The notes under the pieces: model-generated
The model's input: only the letters and a program-made list of their open reading frames with translations
What the model was told of the DNA's origin: nothing
Databases searched by the model: none
Made by a program: the position numbers and the translations under genes
DNA from: JBEKHI01 sp050012355
Lineage (GTDB): Bacteria > Actinomycetota > Actinomycetes > Streptosporangiales > Streptosporangiaceae
NCBI GenBank assembly: GCA_050012355.1
Contig: JBEKHI010000194.1
Span: 1 to 15,015 of the forward strand
DNA length: 15,015 nucleotides
Direction: 5' to 3'
In this document: positions 13,813 to 15,015 of the stretch, piece by piece
Layout: each line of letters begins with the position of its first letter
How positions within the stretch are numbered: position 1 is the stretch's first letter

Positions 13813-13920
13813 CTCCCATCGATGTCCCATCGCTGGCGTTATTCAGCTATCGATGGCCCACCGCTGGGGCTGCCGACAGGGATTCCTGCCGCACCCCGTC
13901 GGCAGTCCGATCGGGGTTAA
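13813..13920 (-). repeat. Intergenic composite repeat element, right copy (inverted)
   Basis: Lies between the convergent VOC and BI-1 genes and is a diverged inverted copy of the element at 57-161. The 17-base unit CGATGGGACATCGATGG is identical on the minus strand at 13832-13816. CGATGGCCCACCGCTGG (13851-13867) differs from the left copy at two positions. The TTAA...CCGAC block is at about 13919-13893 on the minus strand. As at argG, the hairpin-forming unit lies nearest the stop of the gene that reads towards it (61 bases after the VOC stop), so in both places the element has the same orientation relative to that gene. Confidence 0.6.
13870..13905. terminator. Hairpin between convergent VOC and BI-1 genes
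   Basis: CTGCCGAC (13870-13877) and GTCGGCAG (13898-13905) pair perfectly over 8 bp around a 20-base loop. It lies 17 bases beyond the BI-1 stop on the minus strand and 115 bases beyond the VOC stop. It could terminate the BI-1 transcript and back up the VOC one. There is no T-tract. Confidence 0.4.
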
Positions 13921-13921
13921 G

Positions 13922-14584
13922 TCATTGCCGTTCCCCGCCGGAGAAGATCTCCAGGAAGAACAGGAACACGTTCAGCACGTCCAGGAAGATCGACGCGGCC
14001 AGCAGCGGCGCCGTCGCTTCGTCAGTGCTGGTGCGCAGTCGCTGGAAGTCGAACATGGTGAACCCGGCAAAGATGACCAAGCCGAGGACCGAGTAGACCT
14101 GCTCGCCGCCCGGGATGTCGACGAAGATCAGCACGATGCCGAGCACGATGAGCGCCACCAGCGCCCAGAAGCTCACTCGGGCGAGCGCGGTCAGGTCGCG
14201 CCGGGTGGCGTAACCCGCCGCGCCGAACCCGGCGATGAACAGCGCCGTAGCTCCGCCGGCCTCCCACAAGGCGCGCGGGTCCATGCTGCCGTAGTAGGCG
14301 ACCGTGGGGGCCACCGCCAGCCCCATCAGCAGACCGAACGCGCCGAGCAGCCCGACCGCGACCTGTGCCGAGCGGCGCGTCGCGGACCGCAGACCGATCA
14401 GGCAGACGAAGGCAACAATGAAGGCGACGATGCCCACACCGCCGCTCAGGTTGCGGCCTAGCCAGGCACCAAGCGCGAACAACGCCGCGGTTCCCGCGAC
14501 ATAGGCCATCGTCTGCGAGAACAAGGCGTGGGTTTGGCTGCGGTCCGCCATCCCCATCTGCCGATAGGTAAGTGAATCGGCCAT
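13922..14584 (-). CDS. Bax inhibitor-1 / YccA family membrane protein
   Basis: 220 residues with seven hydrophobic segments, as in bacterial BI-1 (TMBIM/LFG) proteins, which include the pH-sensitive calcium leak channel YetJ of Bacillus. The family signature is in the C-terminal third: MFDFQRLR (177-184) and ASIFLDVLNVFLFFLEIFSG (197-216). Asp179 and Asp202 probably correspond to the two aspartates whose pairing gates YetJ. The N-terminus is cytoplasmic and short. ATG 14584 is used with GAGGAG about ten bases upstream, a somewhat long spacing; no nearer alternative looks better. It is transcribed alone, divergent from the regulator at 14797. The physiological role in actinobacteria is not established. 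Confidence 0.9.
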   Translation of the reverse strand: MADSLTYRQMGMADRSQTHALFSQTMAYVAGTAALFALGAWLGRNLSGGVGIVAFIVAFVCLIGLRSATRRSAQVAVGLLGAFGLLMGLAVAPTVAYYGSMDPRALWEAGGATALFIAGFGAAGYATRRDLTALARVSFWALVALIVLGIVLIFVDIPGGEQVYSVLGLVIFAGFTMFDFQRLRTSTDEATAPLLAASIFLDVLNVFLFFLEIFSGGERQ

Positions 14585-14796
14585 CGCACATCACTCCTCA
14601 AGCCCTGCTCCGACATTCACAGTGTGCGCTCGGGTCCCCCGTCGCGCCCGTGGAATCCCTGGACGTTACCCTGGTATTGAGGTCCAGTCCACGTCGTAGG
14701 GGTTGGAGCATGAACGGTAGGGCTGTGCCTCTTGGCTCGGCGACCCGCCGGGCTTAACCTGGTCGCGCTCGTGCTTTGAGCTAGCCGGGAGGCCGT

Positions 14797-15015
14797 ATGG
14801 CCAGAGATTCGGGTCTGCGGGGAGATGCCGCGGAGCTGAGGGGCCGGCGCAGCGAATGCGCCACGCTTGACCGGCTGATGGTCGCGGTCCGGTCGGGTAA
14901 CAGCCAGGCACTCGTGATGCGCGGCGAGGCCGGAGTGGGCAAGACCGCGCTGCTGGATTATCTAACCCGGCAAGCGTCGGGCTGCCAGGTAGTGCGCGTG
15001 GCGGGTGTCCAATCG
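14797..15015 (+). CDS. N-terminus of an AAA-type ATPase regulator (LAL/LuxR-like), cut by window edge
   Basis: 73 codons are open to the end of the window. After a short lead comes LRGRRSECATLDRLM (14-28), the usual opening of large ATP-binding LuxR (MalT-like, LAL) regulators ('GR..E...L..ll'), and a perfect Walker A loop GEAGVGKT at 43-50, followed by ALLDYL and VVRVAGVQS, which in that family leads to 'E.e..f..L'. The full protein would be expected to have about 900 residues with a C-terminal LuxR helix-turn-helix, which is not visible here. ATG 14797 has GGGAGG four bases upstream. The upstream spacer (14585-14796) has one small inverted repeat, CTGGAC (14659-14664) with GTCCAG (14682-14687), which could be an operator; I see no gene in it. 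Confidence 0.85.
   Translation, partial: MARDSGLRGDAAELRGRRSECATLDRLMVAVRSGNSQALVMRGEAGVGKTALLDYLTRQASGCQVVRVAGVQS

Overview
The window is high-GC DNA (strong G/C preference at third codon positions, frequent GTG starts, possible leaderless promoters). It comes from an actinobacterium, most likely a soil actinomycete. Pointers are an ArgG with an Ala/Gly-rich tail, an ECF sigma factor followed by a CU044_5270-like membrane protein, several VOC and flavin-dependent oxidoreductase genes, and the start of a LAL-type LuxR/AAA regulator. The genus cannot be fixed from the sequence. I found no transposase, integrase, tRNA, rRNA or CRISPR array, so most of this reads as ordinary chromosomal accessory and housekeeping DNA.

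Layout. 1-189: intergenic repeat element with a strong hairpin behind argG. 190-2849 (minus): argG, preceded by an acyltransferase-3 membrane protein; argG has its own promoter with an ARG-box-like palindrome. 3038-4912 (minus): an SDR oxidoreductase followed 21 bp later by an APH-family phosphotransferase, probably one operon, divergent from a TetR regulator (5003-5662, plus) that is its likely controller. 5786-7446 (plus): an ECF sigma factor with a candidate autoregulatory promoter, then a single-pass membrane protein that could be its anti-sigma or sensor partner, closed by a perfect 30-bp palindrome. 7576-9480 (plus): a large membrane-anchored protein that looks like a VirD4/TraG-type ATPase with an eroded P-loop; it is the least ordinary gene here. 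9569-10881 (minus): a hypothetical protein and a luciferase-like monooxygenase. 10913-11484 (plus): a SAM methyltransferase pseudogene with an internal deletion. 11513-12905 (minus): a cofactor-free haloperoxidase-like hydrolase and a VOC protein. 13054-13755 (plus): a second VOC protein with an extra C-terminal module. 13813-13920: a second copy of the intergenic repeat element, inverted relative to the first. 13922-14584 (minus): a Bax inhibitor-1 family protein. 14797-15015 (plus): the N-terminus of an ATPase-type regulator, cut by the window edge.

The genes do not form one pathway. Three local regulatory units can be read: ArgR control of argG, TetR control of SDR-APH, and sigma/membrane-partner control of an unknown regulon. 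The observations most worth following are the VirD4-like protein without visible conjugation partners, the microhomology deletion in the methyltransferase, the paired intergenic elements, and the compact argG promoter/operator that implies a leaderless transcript.
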